A stretch of 64,000 nt of DNA, taken from NCBI GenBank assembly GCA_018613055.1, contig JAGGQZ010000005.1, forward strand, positions 48,971 through 112,970, written 5' to 3'. This DNA comes from Chryseobacterium sp. ISL-80 (GTDB lineage Bacteria > Bacillota > Bacilli > Bacillales > Cytobacillaceae). How positions within the stretch are numbered: the first letter of the stretch is position 1; each line of letters begins with the position of its first letter. This document shows, piece by piece, positions 8,275 through 16,987 of the stretch. The notes below the pieces were generated by a model. It had not been told where the DNA came from and made no database searches. It saw only the letters and a program-made list of their open reading frames with translations. Made by a program: the position numbers and the translations under genes.

Positions 8275-8338
8275 TTCGATAACCTCCTAAAATAAGTATC
8301 TTCCTTTCTTTTATTCTGTCTTTTAATGGGAATACCTG

Positions 8339-8836
8339 CTAAATCTTTTTCTTTTTCCAGGGTCTTAAAAAGGAAATGATAAAGATGAAAATGGTGACGG
8401 CAACTTGAAAATAGACGGCAATTTGTCTTGTTTCGTGATTTTGAATAAAGATGGGATTGCTTAATGCTGCTTCTTTTTGTGTTTCGAGCAACTCCATATT
8501 TTCGACCATCAGCTCGTCCACTACAAAAATCCCAACAATCGTTTGAATGATATACAGTACGAATTTCACGCCCACCCATTTATGCTTGAAAAATCCCCAA
8601 TTGGTGAAGAAGCCGTATATGAAGCCGACCAGCAGGGTTCCGATCGCTCCCCATCTGACAATCTGGTCACTGATGGTGACGATGTTTTTGTAGCCAAGGT
8701 AGGCCTCGTCATATTGAGTGAAATCAATATGGAGATTTAACGCTACGGAGCTCAAAATCCCCCCAAAAAATAACACCACCAAAAAGACGTGCATTATTTT
8801 TAACCATCTCAAGCCCTTAGGCCCTATTTTTTTCAT
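8339..8836 (-). CDS. Four-helix integral membrane protein, function unknown
   Basis: A 165-residue protein with four predicted membrane helices (about residues 12-35, 60-80, 88-105 and 138-158) and a basic C-terminus. The layout resembles small DUF2269 / CopD-like membrane proteins, and the N-terminal RWLKIMHVFLVVLFFGG contains a histidine in the first helix, but I cannot assign the family firmly. GGAGGTATAGG precedes the ATG. The PH-domain gene follows 64 bases downstream and could be co-transcribed. Confidence 0.65.
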   Translation of the reverse strand: MKKIGPKGLRWLKIMHVFLVVLFFGGILSSVALNLHIDFTQYDEAYLGYKNIVTISDQIVRWGAIGTLLVGFIYGFFTNWGFFKHKWVGVKFVLYIIQTIVGIFVVDELMVENMELLETQKEAALSNPIFIQNHETRQIAVYFQVAVTIFIFIISFLRPWKKKKI

Positions 8837-9202
8837 GTCCTATACCTCCAGGTTGCTTATTGATGCTTTTTATTATAAAAGGAGGGGGACAATCCTATAA
8901 TGTTCCGCAGCCTTAAACATCAGTACGGCTGTGGTCTTATTTTAAGCTCCCATGCTTCCTACCGTATTGATTTGGATTTTGTTTTCGGGTAGTATGGTAT
9001 TACTATTTTATGGAAGGGTGACTTGGGGCGATGATCAACTAATCCTGTTTGAGAATGAATTGGAATAGATCAATTTTTCTGGATAGGATTAGGCCTGCCC
9101 TTCTGAGAACTCAATGTTAAATATGAATATGCCGTGGTATGTTCTGTGTTCTTTTTGTGGTTGAAGTGCCTCTCTATCCAGTTTAGATTAGGGGGCTTTT
9201 TT
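8837..9202. other. Divergent intergenic region, no gene seen
   Basis: This 366-bp gap separates the leftward membrane-protein gene from the rightward MFS gene and must hold promoters for both. Apart from a weak inverted pair (CTAATCCT near 9040 and AGGATTAG near 9086) nothing stands out. Confidence 0.5.
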
Positions 9203-10450
9203 ATGTCGGAAATGACGCATGACCAAAAAGTGGGCATGGGTGCATTGTTTAAAAATCAGGTAATACGGACAATTTTGCTGTCGGTGCTGTTTCTGCAGAT
9301 CGGAATCTGGGTCCGGAATTATTCAATCCTGTTATATGTGATTGAGAAGACGAACGAAAATCCGATTGCGGTTTCTTTGATATCTGTTGCCGAATTTGCG
9401 CCGATTTTTTTGTTTTCGTTTATAGGAGGAACGTTTGCGGATCGCTGGCGGCCGAAGAGGACGATGATCTGGTGTGATTTGTTAAGTGCAGTATCTGTTT
9501 TCGCGGTGCTGCTGACGTTGTTTTTTGGCAGTTGGAAAATGATTTTCTTCGCTACATTGGTTTCTTCTATCCTATCGCAATTTTCACAGCCGTCAGGAAT
9601 GAAGCTGTTCAAGCAGCATGTTCCGATGGAGCTTGTCCAGATGGGGATGTCGATGTACCAGACAGTCTTCGCGCTCTTTATGATTCTTGGGCCGATTCTT
9701 GGGACTTTTGTCTATCAGCGCTTCGGGATTCTCGCATCTGTGGCCGTAATGGGAGTTGCCTTCATTTGCTCCGCAGCGGTCTTGCTGATGCTGCCTGCAG
9801 ACAAGGAAGCATCTGAAGAAAAAACAAAAACAACTTTGATGGAAGAGATGAAGGCGGGATTCCGCTATGTATTGAACAGCAGGGCGTTGTCATTGCTGGG
9901 CGGATGTTTCGCCGCAGCCGGTCTCGCCATCGGATTAACACAGCCGCTTGGTGTATTCCTGATTACAGAAAGGCTGGGATTGCCTAAGGAAGAGCTGCAG
10001 TGGCTAATGGCTGCGTTTGGGGTGGGAATGATTCTGGGCGGAGGCATCACAGTTGCGATTTCAAGGAAGGTCCAGCCGCAGGTGCTGCTGGCGATCGGTA
10101 TGGCTGCCAGTGCAATCGGGTTTATCGGGATGGGATTATCAACTGTATTCTGGCTGACATTGACGGCACAATTTTTCTCCGGATTGTTCATGCCATGCAT
10201 TCACATCGGCATCAATACGATGATTTTACAAAACACGGAAGAAGCCTTTATTGGGCGGGTGAACGGTATCCTGAACCCAGTCTTCATGGGGGCGATGGTC
10301 ATCACCATGTCAGCGGCAGGATGGCTGAAAACGCATCTTTCTATTGTTTACATTTATGAAACGGCAGCAGTTCTGCTCTTTATTGGCATTATGGTTCTGG
10401 TTCCTTTGATGAAAAAGAATCCGAAGGTAAGCCTGGAAGAGGGAGTATAA
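9203..10450 (+). CDS. MFS efflux transporter, MefA/NreB-like
   Basis: A 415-residue major facilitator with 12 predicted helices. The cytoplasmic loop between helices 2 and 3 reads GGTFADRWRPKRTM, the MFS signature. The DHA3-like layout suggests export of drugs such as macrolides, or of metal ions. An upstream in-frame GTG (9134) lacks a ribosome-binding site; AGGGGG at 9190-9195 sets the ATG at 9203. Monocistronic with a terminator directly after it. Its substrate is unknown. Confidence 0.88.
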   Translation: MSEMTHDQKVGMGALFKNQVIRTILLSVLFLQIGIWVRNYSILLYVIEKTNENPIAVSLISVAEFAPIFLFSFIGGTFADRWRPKRTMIWCDLLSAVSVFAVLLTLFFGSWKMIFFATLVSSILSQFSQPSGMKLFKQHVPMELVQMGMSMYQTVFALFMILGPILGTFVYQRFGILASVAVMGVAFICSAAVLLMLPADKEASEEKTKTTLMEEMKAGFRYVLNSRALSLLGGCFAAAGLAIGLTQPLGVFLITERLGLPKEELQWLMAAFGVGMILGGGITVAISRKVQPQVLLAIGMAASAIGFIGMGLSTVFWLTLTAQFFSGLFMPCIHIGINTMILQNTEEAFIGRVNGILNPVFMGAMVITMSAAGWLKTHLSIVYIYETAAVLLFIGIMVLVPLMKKNPKVSLEEGV

Positions 10451-10452
10451 GG

Positions 10453-10486
10453 AAAGGAGGTCCTTTTTTAAGGGCCTCCTTTTCTT
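10453..10486 (+). terminator. Terminator of the MFS gene
   Basis: AAAGGAGGTCC pairs with GGGCCTCCTTT around a T-rich loop, followed by TTTCTT. Its right arm runs into the 18-bp repeat array. Confidence 0.8.
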
Positions 10487-10572
10487 GTTAAGACAGATTC
10501 TCTTGTTAAAATAGATTCTCTTGTAAAGGCAGATTTTCTTGTTAAGACAGAATCTCTTGTTAAGACAAAATT
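10483..10572. repeat. Tandem array E: five 18-bp units
   Basis: TCTTGTTAAGACAGAT-like units begin at 10483, 10501, 10519, 10537 and 10555, exactly 18 bp apart. The last unit overlaps the final codons and stop (10560-10562) of the DUF438 gene, which is read on the other strand. The array sits between convergent genes. Confidence 0.85.
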
Positions 10573-11789
10573 CTCTTCTCTCCTTCAATCGCCTGGATCG
10601 GATCGATGTTCTGGGTGAACTCAAGGGTGCCGATGTACTGGTTGTCCTCGTCGCGAACGGCGAAGTAGCGGATGTAGACGAACTTGTCGCGGACCTTGAT
10701 CCAGAAGTCTTCGGTATCCTTTATGCCTGATTTGAAGTCGCGCAGTAGGTCTTCGACGACATGGACGCTTCTTGGCGGGTGGCAGTTCTGGACGGTCCGG
10801 CCGATGACGGCTTTTGTGCGTGCGAAGATTCTTTCTTTTCCGTGTGAAAAATAGCGGACAACATCATCCTCGTCAATGAAGGTGATATCGACCGGAAGAT
10901 GGTTCAGCAGCAACTCTAGCTGCTTCAGGGAAAGGATTCCCGTTTCCATTTTAATATAGCCTTCTGAAATTGCATCAGCGTCAAGAGGTTTCCGGGCAGG
11001 CTTCCATTCCTCTGTGGGAGCAGTCAGGCAATAGCCGATCTCATCGCTTTCCCGGGCGATTTTTACCCATTCATCTTCGGTAAAATTTTGCAGGGCCATC
11101 GGGAAGAGGATGTTTTCTTCTCTATAGATCATTTCGCTTACTTCCCTGAGGACAAACTGGACTTCTTCGATGACGGCTTTTTTATCGCCATCATAACTGG
11201 CCAGTTTTTGCTTTGCCAGCTTGATACCGTCACGGATGAAGTCGTCAATCCTCCACATATTCGTGGTCGGACCGTAAATTCCGTACTTTTCAAGGTAAGG
11301 GAAAATCAAGTTCTCTTTTCGGCTGTAATGCTTATCGATGTCATAGAGCAGATTGCAGTCTTCCAGTAAAAGATTGATATTTTCCGGGCTGTCATCTTCT
11401 GCGAATTGTTCTAGATGAACCTGAAGCCTGGTTTCCAAAAGTTGTTCAATCCCACGGTTTTCCAGTTCGAATGTGTGAACGGGATGTCCTGGCTGATGCT
11501 CCGGTCCATTCATGGAGTAGGGCTGTTCGATCGCCCCTTTAAACATTTCGGCATGGGCGGAATAGATCCGCTGCATTTCCGCCACTGACAAATCTCCTTC
11601 CGTCAGCTCAACATGCTCGAGTCCGGCAATTTCATCGATGGTTATTTTTCCGATAAAAGCATCAAAATGGGCTTTAACTTCATTCGCATTCTTCCCATCA
11701 TGCAAATCTTTGAAAAGCTGCTTCAACATCACCTGGCGTTTTTCAGGATCCATCGCTTTCAGTTCACGGTTATTTATCATTTCACTCAT
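10560..11789 (-). CDS. DUF438 - hemerythrin - PAS domain protein
   Basis: A 409-residue cytosolic protein with three domains. The N-terminal ~70 residues are DUF438. Next comes a hemerythrin-like HHE domain with iron-ligand motifs HPVHTFE, KHYSRKENLIFPYLEKYG and IYREENILFPMA. A C-terminal PAS domain (about residues 285-400) contains ITFIDEDDVVRYFSHGKERIFAR and IGRTVQNCHPPRSVHVVEDLL. This architecture is common in Firmicutes and is thought to sense oxygen, nitric oxide or redox state. GGAGGAGC sets the start; a longer reading lacks a site. A CRP/FNR-like half palindrome lies about 90 bases upstream. The stop codon lies inside an 18-bp tandem repeat. Confidence 0.92.
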   Translation of the reverse strand: MSEMINNRELKAMDPEKRQVMLKQLFKDLHDGKNANEVKAHFDAFIGKITIDEIAGLEHVELTEGDLSVAEMQRIYSAHAEMFKGAIEQPYSMNGPEHQPGHPVHTFELENRGIEQLLETRLQVHLEQFAEDDSPENINLLLEDCNLLYDIDKHYSRKENLIFPYLEKYGIYGPTTNMWRIDDFIRDGIKLAKQKLASYDGDKKAVIEEVQFVLREVSEMIYREENILFPMALQNFTEDEWVKIARESDEIGYCLTAPTEEWKPARKPLDADAISEGYIKMETGILSLKQLELLLNHLPVDITFIDEDDVVRYFSHGKERIFARTKAVIGRTVQNCHPPRSVHVVEDLLRDFKSGIKDTEDFWIKVRDKFVYIRYFAVRDEDNQYIGTLEFTQNIDPIQAIEGEKRILS

Positions 11790-11871
11790 GTTCAAGCTCC
11801 TCCTAGAGTGTGAATAGACTGCATTGATAATGTTTCTCATGATTAAAATAACACTTACTGAAAAATGAAGT

Positions 11872-11888
11872 TGTGATTAAAATCATCA
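11872..11888. promoter_or_regulatory. Possible Fnr/CRP-type site upstream of the hemerythrin gene
   Basis: TGTGA-N6-TCATC at 11873-11887 (on the plus strand) agrees with eight of ten defined positions of the Bacillus Fnr box TGTGA-N6-TCACA. Its position, about 85 bases before the start of a diiron oxygen/redox-linked gene, is reasonable. The match is imperfect and could be chance. Confidence 0.3.
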
Positions 11889-11889
11889 A

Positions 11890-12105
11890 TAACAGCTTTT
11901 TTCAGAGAAATTTTCCTGGGAGTGGATATGATATGATGAATGAAAGATGATTGGTGGGAAAATCAAAGGTTTAGCAATGAAATTTGTTAATGAAAGTTTT
12001 AAGGAAACGATGTTAGCTATTCTGAAGTAGGGCGTAACCATCAGCTTCCTTAAACAGTATTGGAAGACCACGGTTGAGGTTATTTTGGTTTAGGGAGGGC
12101 TATCG
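11890..12105. other. Divergent intergenic region
   Basis: Promoter region for the DUF438 gene (left) and the CdiI-like gene (right). A 17-codon open frame near 11976 (MKFVNESFKETMLAILK) lacks a ribosome-binding site and is not called. Confidence 0.4.
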
Positions 12106-12396
12106 ATGAACTTACACGAGAGATTTTATTATTTAAGATATTTTTTTGATGGATACTACAACCAGTCATATGATGATTTTTTAGAAGAGCGGTTTCATGA
12201 TTTTCTGGATTTAGAAAATGATGAGTTTCATAGTAGGTTAAAAAAGGAAATATTGGATCTTGAACAGGTTTATTTAAAAAAAGATTTAGCAACCTGGCAA
12301 AAGATAGAGGAATTCATTCATGAGGATAGTCTAAGATATCTTCACTATAAAGATGGTCTGAAATTCATACAGACTGCAAAAAAGTGTTTGTTTTGA
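12106..12396 (+). CDS. CdiI_2-like contact-dependent inhibition immunity protein (orphan)
   Basis: A 96-residue, acidic, soluble protein. The N-terminal pattern YLRYFFDGYYNQSYDDF followed by a helix (FHSRLKKEILDLEQVYL) resembles the CdiI_2 family of immunity proteins that protect against secreted polymorphic toxins. GGGAGGG stands 7 bases before the ATG. No toxin gene is adjacent: its neighbours are the DUF438 protein and BmrA. If the call is right, it is an orphan immunity gene, possibly guarding against toxins of kin. A bidirectional terminator follows. Confidence 0.6.
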   Translation: MNLHERFYYLRYFFDGYYNQSYDDFLEERFHDFLDLENDEFHSRLKKEILDLEQVYLKKDLATWQKIEEFIHEDSLRYLHYKDGLKFIQTAKKCLF

Positions 12397-12407
12397 GGCT
12401 GATGAAA

Positions 12408-12450
12408 AAAGGAGTTTTCTTTCCACAGTACCATGAAAGAAAACTCCTTT
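12408..12450. terminator. Bidirectional terminator between the CdiI-like gene and bmrA
   Basis: A perfect 16-bp stem (12408-12423 with 12435-12450) with A-rich and T-rich flanks serves two convergent genes. Confidence 0.9.
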
Positions 12451-12455
12451 AAATA

Positions 12456-14189
12456 TTATGCCAGCTGCTGCTCGGCGAATTCTCTGTATAAGTCATGCGA
12501 CTGGATCAGTTCCTGGTGTGTCCCCATTCCGGTCACTCGTCCTTTTTCAATAAAAACAATCTTGTCGGCATTGACGATGGTAGAAAGTCTGTGGGCGATG
12601 ACGAATGTCGTCCGGCCTTCCATCAATCTGGTGAGTGCCTGTTGGACTATCCCTTCTGACTGGCTGTCGAGACTGGCGGTCGCTTCGTCCATCATCAGGA
12701 TTTTCGGGTCGCGGAGGAACGCACGGGCAATCGCGATCCGCTGCCTTTGTCCCCCTGACAGTTTGATGCCCCGTTCGCCGACTTCGGTATCTAGACCTTT
12801 TGGGAAATCTGCGATGAACTGGTCGGCATACGCCATTTTTGCCACTTCCCACAAACGTTCATCGGAAATCTTTTCTCCATTTTCCAATCCGTAATATAGG
12901 TTTTCACGAATCGTTCCGGCCATCATCGCACTTTCCTGAGAGACATAGCCGATTTGGCTTCGCCACGAGTTCAGCGAGAGCTGCTGTATGTTCGTATCAC
13001 CAATCCTGATTTCTCCACGGGTTGGTTCGTAAAACCGTTCAATCAGACCGAACATCGTTGTTTTTCCACCGCCGCTCGGTCCCACGAAGGCAACCATCTG
13101 CCCTGGCTGTGCTTCAAGCGAAACTCTCTCAATGACCGATTCCTCTTCACTATAAGCAAAAGAAACCTGTTCAACCGTAATAGGCTTATTGCTGATGTCC
13201 ATCTCAACGCCTTCAGCATTTTCCTCAAGAGGCTGGTCCAGGATCTCAATGATCCGTTCAGTTGCCCCTTTCGCTTTTTGCAGCTGGGTGAAGAACATCG
13301 CAAATGAGGTGATTGGCATGATGATCTGGAACAAATAAAGCAGGAAGGCGATGAGCGCACCTGTCGACATCGTTCCGTTCACCACGCGCATACCTCCATA
13401 GGCGATGATGATGACGATCACGACCATGATCATCAGCTGCATGATCGGCCCGATCAAGGCGAAAATTCTTGCTTCCTTCAAGCCATAGTTGAATAGTTTG
13501 CCGATTCCGTTAACACCGTTCTCTTCTTCAATTTTTTCAGCAGTCGAAGCCTTCATCAACCGAATCTCCCCAAGTGTCTGGGTGATATGACCGGTGAAAA
13601 CAGCGGTCTCATCCTGCAGTCCCCGGGCAATTTTGGCCATTTTCCTGCCAAGCGGGATCATGATGGCAAGCGTCAAAGGAACAGAAATGAGCATCAGCAA
13701 CGTCATTTTCCAATCCATCACAAGCAAAAGCACGACAGCGCCAATGATGTAGATAATGCCCGTCGCAAAATTCGGGAAGTGGTTCGTTATCAGCTCCTTG
13801 ACAATGCTGGTGTCATTGACAATTCGGCTGACCGTTTCACCGCTGGATTGCTTGTCAAAATAACGCACCGGCATCCGGATCAGCTTTGACCACATCCGTT
13901 CACGCAGGCGCGCCACCACTTTCTGCCCCACATAACTAAGCAGGTAAATCGAAATCCCGCTGATTAGCGCTTGTATGATAAAAGCAGCTCCAATGGCAAG
14001 GATGAGCGGAAGGCTGATTGCTTCCACAGAAAAACCATCCACAAGGTTCTTCGTCAGAAGCGGAACAACCAGGCCCGCCAGAGTCGTGATGACACTCGCC
14101 GCCATCCCTGTAAAAAGAGCTCCCTTTGGTATATCCGTTGATAGAATCAGTGATAAGAAGGGTTTTAAGCTTGATTGCTGTTTCTCCAT
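12456..14189 (-). CDS. bmrA: BmrA-type homodimeric multidrug ABC exporter
   Basis: A 577-residue half-transporter with an N-terminal six-helix exporter domain (about residues 20-305) and a C-terminal ATPase. The motifs are Walker A GPSGGGKTT, signature LSGGQRQR, Walker B ILMMDEATASLD, and H-loop IAHRLST. Long stretches agree with my memory of B. subtilis BmrA (RYFDKQSSGETVSR, LLTKNLVDGFS, YREFAEQQL at the C-terminus), including the overall length (589 there). It forms a homodimer that exports drugs and, in family members, lipids or peptides. AATAGGAGAATAGT sets the ATG at 14189. Monocistronic, without a regulator gene next to it. Confidence 0.93.
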   Translation of the reverse strand: MEKQQSSLKPFLSLILSTDIPKGALFTGMAASVITTLAGLVVPLLTKNLVDGFSVEAISLPLILAIGAAFIIQALISGISIYLLSYVGQKVVARLRERMWSKLIRMPVRYFDKQSSGETVSRIVNDTSIVKELITNHFPNFATGIIYIIGAVVLLLVMDWKMTLLMLISVPLTLAIMIPLGRKMAKIARGLQDETAVFTGHITQTLGEIRLMKASTAEKIEEENGVNGIGKLFNYGLKEARIFALIGPIMQLMIMVVIVIIIAYGGMRVVNGTMSTGALIAFLLYLFQIIMPITSFAMFFTQLQKAKGATERIIEILDQPLEENAEGVEMDISNKPITVEQVSFAYSEEESVIERVSLEAQPGQMVAFVGPSGGGKTTMFGLIERFYEPTRGEIRIGDTNIQQLSLNSWRSQIGYVSQESAMMAGTIRENLYYGLENGEKISDERLWEVAKMAYADQFIADFPKGLDTEVGERGIKLSGGQRQRIAIARAFLRDPKILMMDEATASLDSQSEGIVQQALTRLMEGRTTFVIAHRLSTIVNADKIVFIEKGRVTGMGTHQELIQSHDLYREFAEQQLA

Positions 14190-14354
14190 TACTATTCTCC
14201 TATTCGTTCTGGTTGATTTCATCATAAACCACTTTCAGCACAGATGGAAATATGGGTGCATGGCATAAAAATGCATCCAAAACGCCCCTTTTTTAAACAA
14301 GCAATGAAGTCCATGCATATCATAAAGATGAACAATAGTTTGGAGGTGAATCAT

Positions 14355-14588
14355 ATGAGTAACGGTGTTCATGCTGCATGCAGCGTGTTCGATTTGTTTC
14401 TTGGAATCCTGGTAGGTGTAGGATTGATCCTGTTATCTTATTTTGGATTGGTTGCTGTTTTACTGGCTGCACTTGGCGCATTGGCTACTACAATTAATAC
14501 CATTGTAGGTGTCATCGGGTTAATCGTGGTCATCCTGTTTGCCTACTGCCTCATTCGAATGTTATGGAGTTGTTGTTTCGGAAGATAG
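14355..14588 (+). CDS. Small two-helix membrane protein, hypothetical
   Basis: A 77-residue protein with two long hydrophobic helices (about residues 10-42 and 45-70) and cysteines near both ends (HAACSVF and LWSCCFGR). GGAGGTG at 14342-14348 fixes the start; a longer frame upstream lacks a site. I do not recognise a family. It is monocistronic with a good terminator. The C-terminal Cys pair near the membrane surface is unusual for such a small protein. Confidence 0.75.
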   Translation: MSNGVHAACSVFDLFLGILVGVGLILLSYFGLVAVLLAALGALATTINTIVGVIGLIVVILFAYCLIRMLWSCCFGR

Positions 14589-14646
14589 TGCAATGAGCAA
14601 AAATGAAGATTTCATATGAACAATCTCTTAATTGAGGTTGTTTAAG

Positions 14647-14690
14647 CGGCAGACAAACTCGGTGTTATCGGGATGTCTGCCGTTTTTTTG
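14647..14690 (+). terminator. Terminator of the small membrane protein gene
   Basis: CGGCAGACA (14647-14655) pairs with TGTCTGCCG (14674-14682) and is followed by seven T residues. Confidence 0.88.
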
Positions 14691-14731
14691 TCTTGGCGGA
14701 TAAGAATGGGATAAACCGCCATTCGTTTGAC

Positions 14732-15049
14732 CAGAAAGATACCCTTATGAGGAAGCGAACAGCGCTATAAGGTTGTCATTAAGGCAGAAAGATACCCTTA
14801 TAAAGGAGGAAACAGCGCTATAAGGGTGTCATTAAGGCAGAAAGATACCCTTATAAAGGAGGAAACAGCGCTATAAGGGTGTCATTAAGTCAGAAAGATA
14901 CCCTTATAAGTGAGGAAACAGCGCTATAAGGGTGTCATTAAGTCAGAAAGATACCCTTATGAGTGAGGAAACAGCGCTATAAGGGTGTCATTAAGTCAGA
15001 AAGATACCCTTATGAGGAAGGAAACATAGGCATAAGGGTGTCATTAATT
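14732..15049. repeat. Tandem array B: six 53-bp units
   Basis: CAGAAAGATACCCTTAT begins units at 14732, 14785, 14838, 14891, 14944 and 14997, each exactly 53 bp apart. In each unit GATACCCTTAT is answered by ATAAGGGTGTC (one mismatch) across a GGAAACAGCGC spacer. The array ends about 80 bp before the sigma-W-type promoter of yknWXYZ. Sequence is unrelated to array A, but period and design are the same. Confidence 0.9.
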
Positions 15050-15128
15050 CACCCCCTACGATGGCGGAATCAGTTGCAGTAAATTATAGAGCTTTTATCC
15101 CGGATAATTTCTAAAATCTGATTTTTTT

Positions 15129-15155
15129 TGAAACTTTTTACATATTAATCTCGTA
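15129..15155 (+). promoter_or_regulatory. Sigma-W-type ECF promoter of yknWXYZ
   Basis: TGAAAC at 15129-15134 and CGTA at 15152-15155 are separated by 17 bases, with a T-run directly after the -35 element. This is the sigma-W pattern (TGAAAC, about 16-17, CGTA). In B. subtilis yknWXYZ belongs to the sigma-W regulon, which supports the call. Confidence 0.8.
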
Positions 15156-15196
15156 AAAGGAAAACGAAAGGCTTAAAAAGAATGGGAGTGTATTGT

Positions 15197-15862
15197 ATGG
15201 AACAAGAAGTGAAAAGCACATTGGAGAAACCGAGATTGATCAAAATGTTTTGGAGTCCTGGTGAGCAGTTTGACCGGATTCGTCAAAATCCTAGAATCTG
15301 GGTTCCGTTGATTATTGTGAGTATTGTGTATTCGATTGGCATGTATTTGATGACTTTATCGATGGATGCCTCATATCTGGGGCTGGAGGAAATGAGTGAA
15401 GAAGAGATCGCGATGGTTATGGCTTTTTCCAAGGTTTCGGTTGCGGTGACGGGAATTCTGACGCCGGTGTTCGTCGTGCTGATCTCGAGTGCGATTTACC
15501 TGATTTTTACCAAAATTGCCGGATCTGATGTGAAGTTCAAACAGCTGTTTTCCATGAACACCCATATCATGATCATTGGTGCTGTCGGACTTGTTCTGAA
15601 TATGGCATTAAGAGCGGCGATTGGCGGAAATCCAGAAGTTTTCATTACGAGCCTTGCGGGTCTAGTGAACAGCGAAAAGGCTGGTGTACTTGGATCGATT
15701 GAGGTATTCTCCATCTGGCAGACCGTTTTAACAGCGATAGGTCTTCATCGCGTTGCGGGTCTGTCAAAAGGCTGGGCATGGGGCATCGCCATCGTGTTCT
15801 TCCTGATTGGCATCGGTTTCGCCATCCTTGGAGCGATGTTTTCCAATGTAATGGGTGTCTAA
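15197..15862 (+). CDS. yknW: YknW-like Yip1-family membrane protein
   Basis: A 221-residue membrane protein of the Yip1 family with about five helices, starting with a charged N-terminus (MEQEVKSTLEKPRLIKMFWSP). In B. subtilis YknW is needed to assemble the YknXYZ ABC transporter, which protects against the SdpC toxin. An ATG at 15182 exists, but GGGAGTG just after it is the ribosome-binding site for the ATG at 15197. It is the first gene of a four-gene operon behind a sigma-W-type promoter; its stop adjoins the yknX start with no gap. Confidence 0.88.
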   Translation: MEQEVKSTLEKPRLIKMFWSPGEQFDRIRQNPRIWVPLIIVSIVYSIGMYLMTLSMDASYLGLEEMSEEEIAMVMAFSKVSVAVTGILTPVFVVLISSAIYLIFTKIAGSDVKFKQLFSMNTHIMIIGAVGLVLNMALRAAIGGNPEVFITSLAGLVNSEKAGVLGSIEVFSIWQTVLTAIGLHRVAGLSKGWAWGIAIVFFLIGIGFAILGAMFSNVMGV

Positions 15863-16987
15863 ATGAATAAGAAAATCTGGATTGCCATTGGTGTCGCCAG
15901 CCTGGTTGTGCTGATGGCAGGGGTGAGCATTTACAGGCAGGCTTTTGCGAAGGGGCCAACGGTGACGGTGGAAAACCCGGCTATGGAAGAAATTGCGGAT
16001 GAAATCATGATTCCGGGGACTGTGATTCTCGAAGAAGAACAGAAAATCCCCGCGTCCCCGGAAAAAGGCAAGCTGGCTGAGATTTTCGTAAAAGAAGGCG
16101 AAAAGGTCAAAAAAGGGAAAGTGCTGGCAAAGTATGATGCCAGTGCCTTGAACCTTGAGCTGGAGCGGGTGAAACTTCAGGCCGAATCAGGCTACCTGAG
16201 GATCAACCAGCTGGATAAAAAGATAAAAGATGTCCGGGAGAAAGAATCTGAGCTTAGCAAACAAATTGGGAAGAAGGCGGCCAAAGAACAGACCGAGGCT
16301 GAAATCGACCAGCTTGATTCAGAAAAAAGGCTGGCGAATATCGACCTCAGGCAGGTGCTGCTTCAACAGAAGGATGCAGAATCGCGTTTACAAGATTTAG
16401 AGGTTAAAAGTTCAATAGATGGCGTGGTCCTTCAGGTGAATGAAGAGAATACGGCGGATCCCGCTGCAGCAGTGAAACCGGTCATCCATATCGGGAATCT
16501 GGAGACAAAAGGTGCCTCGGGTTATTTATCTGAGTTTGACAGCATGAAGGTAAAAGAAGGGCAGAAGGTCGTGCTCCGTTCCGATGTGCTGCCAGATCAG
16601 GAATGGAAGGGTGTGGTCGATGATGTGGCCATTTTTCCAGAAGAGTCCCAGCCGGCAGTCATGGGTGAGAATACCGCCGCACAATATCCACTCAGGGTAA
16701 AAGTCAAAGGCATGGAGTTGAATCCGGGCTTCCAGCTGATCATGGAGGTCGAGACTGAGCGGAAAAAGGCACTAACCGTTCCGGCGGAAGCAGTACTGAC
16801 TGACAAGGATACCGCCTATGTTTTTCTTTTAAAAGAAGGGAAAAGCCACAAGCAGGAAATAGAGACAGGAATCGCTTTCGGCAGCAAAATGGAAGTCGTC
16901 AGCGGTTTGAGCGAGGAAGACCAGGTCATTGTCAATCCATCCGACGAGCTGAAGGATGGATTGGAAGTGGAAGTGGAAGTAAAATGA
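15863..16987 (+). CDS. yknX: YknX-like membrane fusion / adaptor protein
   Basis: A 374-residue HlyD/MacA-type adaptor. A single N-terminal membrane anchor (residues about 5-25) is followed by a biotinyl-lipoyl-like domain split by a coiled coil (about residues 95-180: [19 protein letters not shown] onward), then beta-barrel segments. In B. subtilis YknX joins the YknYZ ABC transporter outside the membrane. The gene overlaps yknY by four bases (ATGA), so translation is coupled. It lacks a strong ribosome-binding site of its own and probably depends on yknW translation. Confidence 0.9.
   Translation: MNKKIWIAIGVASLVVLMAGVSIYRQAFAKGPTVTVENPAMEEIADEIMIPGTVILEEEQKIPASPEKGKLAEIFVKEGEKVKKGKVLAKYDASALNLELERVKLQAESGYLRINQLDKKIKDVREKESELSKQIGKKAAKEQTEAEIDQLDSEKRLANIDLRQVLLQQKDAESRLQDLEVKSSIDGVVLQVNEENTADPAAAVKPVIHIGNLETKGASGYLSEFDSMKVKEGQKVVLRSDVLPDQEWKGVVDDVAIFPEESQPAVMGENTAAQYPLRVKVKGMELNPGFQLIMEVETERKKALTVPAEAVLTDKDTAYVFLLKEGKSHKQEIETGIAFGSKMEVVSGLSEEDQVIVNPSDELKDGLEVEVEVK

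Noticed and set aside
10310..10624. Frame with repeated CLNKR residues
   Set aside because: It is the 18-bp array read in one frame, without a ribosome-binding site.
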